From Furfurilactobacillus rossiae DSM 15814 (lineage in GTDB: Bacteria; Bacillota; Bacilli; Lactobacillales; Lactobacillaceae): a stretch of DNA of 58,039 bases. This document shows positions 57,863 to 58,039 of this stretch, piece by piece. The DNA is taken from NCBI RefSeq assembly GCF_000428925.1, contig NZ_AUAW01000015.1:1-58039 (forward strand), in the 5' to 3' direction. The translations under genes and the position numbers were made by a program. Below the pieces are notes generated by a model. It was not told the origin of the DNA, did not search any database, and saw only the letters and a program-made list of their open reading frames with translations. How positions within the stretch are numbered: position 1 is the stretch's first letter; every line of letters begins with the position of its first letter.

Positions 57863-58039
57863 ATGTACAAGAATTATAACAATAATCAAACCAGTTTGGC
57901 AGTGAATTTAGATTTTACGCCTAGTGAAAATCATGTGGTCACGGTGTTAAGCCGATTCGTAGACTCTATTCCTTTAAAAGACGTCATGAACGCAACTGCC
58001 GCCACTGGGCGGCCAGCCTATGATCCACGGTTAATGATG
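57863..58039 (+). mobile_element. IS1182-family transposase, N-terminal part (cut by window edge)
   Basis: The frame MYKNYNNNQTSLAVNLDF onward, with GRPAYDPRLMM at the window end, matches the N-terminal domain of IS1182-type transposases (usually GRPAYHPRMML). An AAGCGAGG site precedes the ATG. Only 59 codons are visible, so integrity is unknown. Confidence 0.82.

Overview
The window looks like a chromosomal segment of a lactic acid bacterium of the Lactobacillaceae. The signs are AGGAGG-type ribosome binding sites, moderate GC, many peptidases (PepO twice, PepD, PepX, Pip), a peptide-binding OppA-like lipoprotein, a T-box before brnQ, a CcpA-type cre site before an alpha-galactosidase, a FemX-type cell-wall ligase, and Fst- and TxpA-type type I toxins. 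I cannot fix the genus from sequence alone. An IS30-type transposase tail lies at the left edge and the start of an IS1182-type transposase at the right edge. No rRNA, CRISPR array or prophage is visible.

Layout. 0.4-3 kb: a GlcNAc/glucose-type PTS IICBA gene and a DUF2185 protein. 3-5.3 kb: femX, a divergently transcribed tRNA-Ser-like gene whose anticodon arm cannot pair, and a holin-like type I toxin with a convergent antisense RNA. 5.4-21.3 kb: accessory genes for stress and resistance, each next to its own regulator (ABC-F plus pentapeptide repeat protein; ArsR with glutathione S-transferase; MarR with PaiA; TetR with a short-chain dehydrogenase; Rgg with an MFS/Nudix/Nudix operon). 21.5-30.1 kb: tandem pepO genes, pepD, rhodanese and recQ. 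30.1-41 kb: TetR/YciI, HxlR/alcohol dehydrogenase, an intact Fst toxin-antitoxin locus, T-box-brnQ, a DMT transporter, an Lsa-like ABC-F and pip. 40-48 kb: DUF805, an orphan binding lipoprotein, CPBP membrane proteins on both sides of a GH36 alpha-galactosidase, and a decayed MFS gene. 48-58 kb: pepX, a small cysteine-containing ORF or hairpin RNA, oppA and the spermidine/putrescine operon potABCD.

Two signals stand out. First, six intergenic elements of about 170-190 bp (near 30.2, 38.7, 39.0, 48.4, 53.2 and 53.6 kb) share one secondary structure. Their stems are re-paired by compensatory changes, and their G-U pairs work on only one strand. They look like a multicopy structured RNA family; two copies occur as divergent pairs and two sit beside gene remnants. 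Second, the tRNA-Ser-like gene keeps a perfect acceptor stem, D arm, T arm, long variable arm and a strong terminator but has lost its anticodon stem. It lies back to back with femX, whose family uses aminoacyl-tRNA to build peptidoglycan cross-bridges. This suggests a tRNA dedicated to wall synthesis rather than translation.

Regulation is unusually easy to read here. There are two apparently leaderless regulator genes (ArsR, TetR), operators placed exactly in 17-bp promoter spacers, long perfect palindromes before the GST and YciI genes, and short upstream ORFs with hairpins before both ABC-F genes and one GNAT gene.
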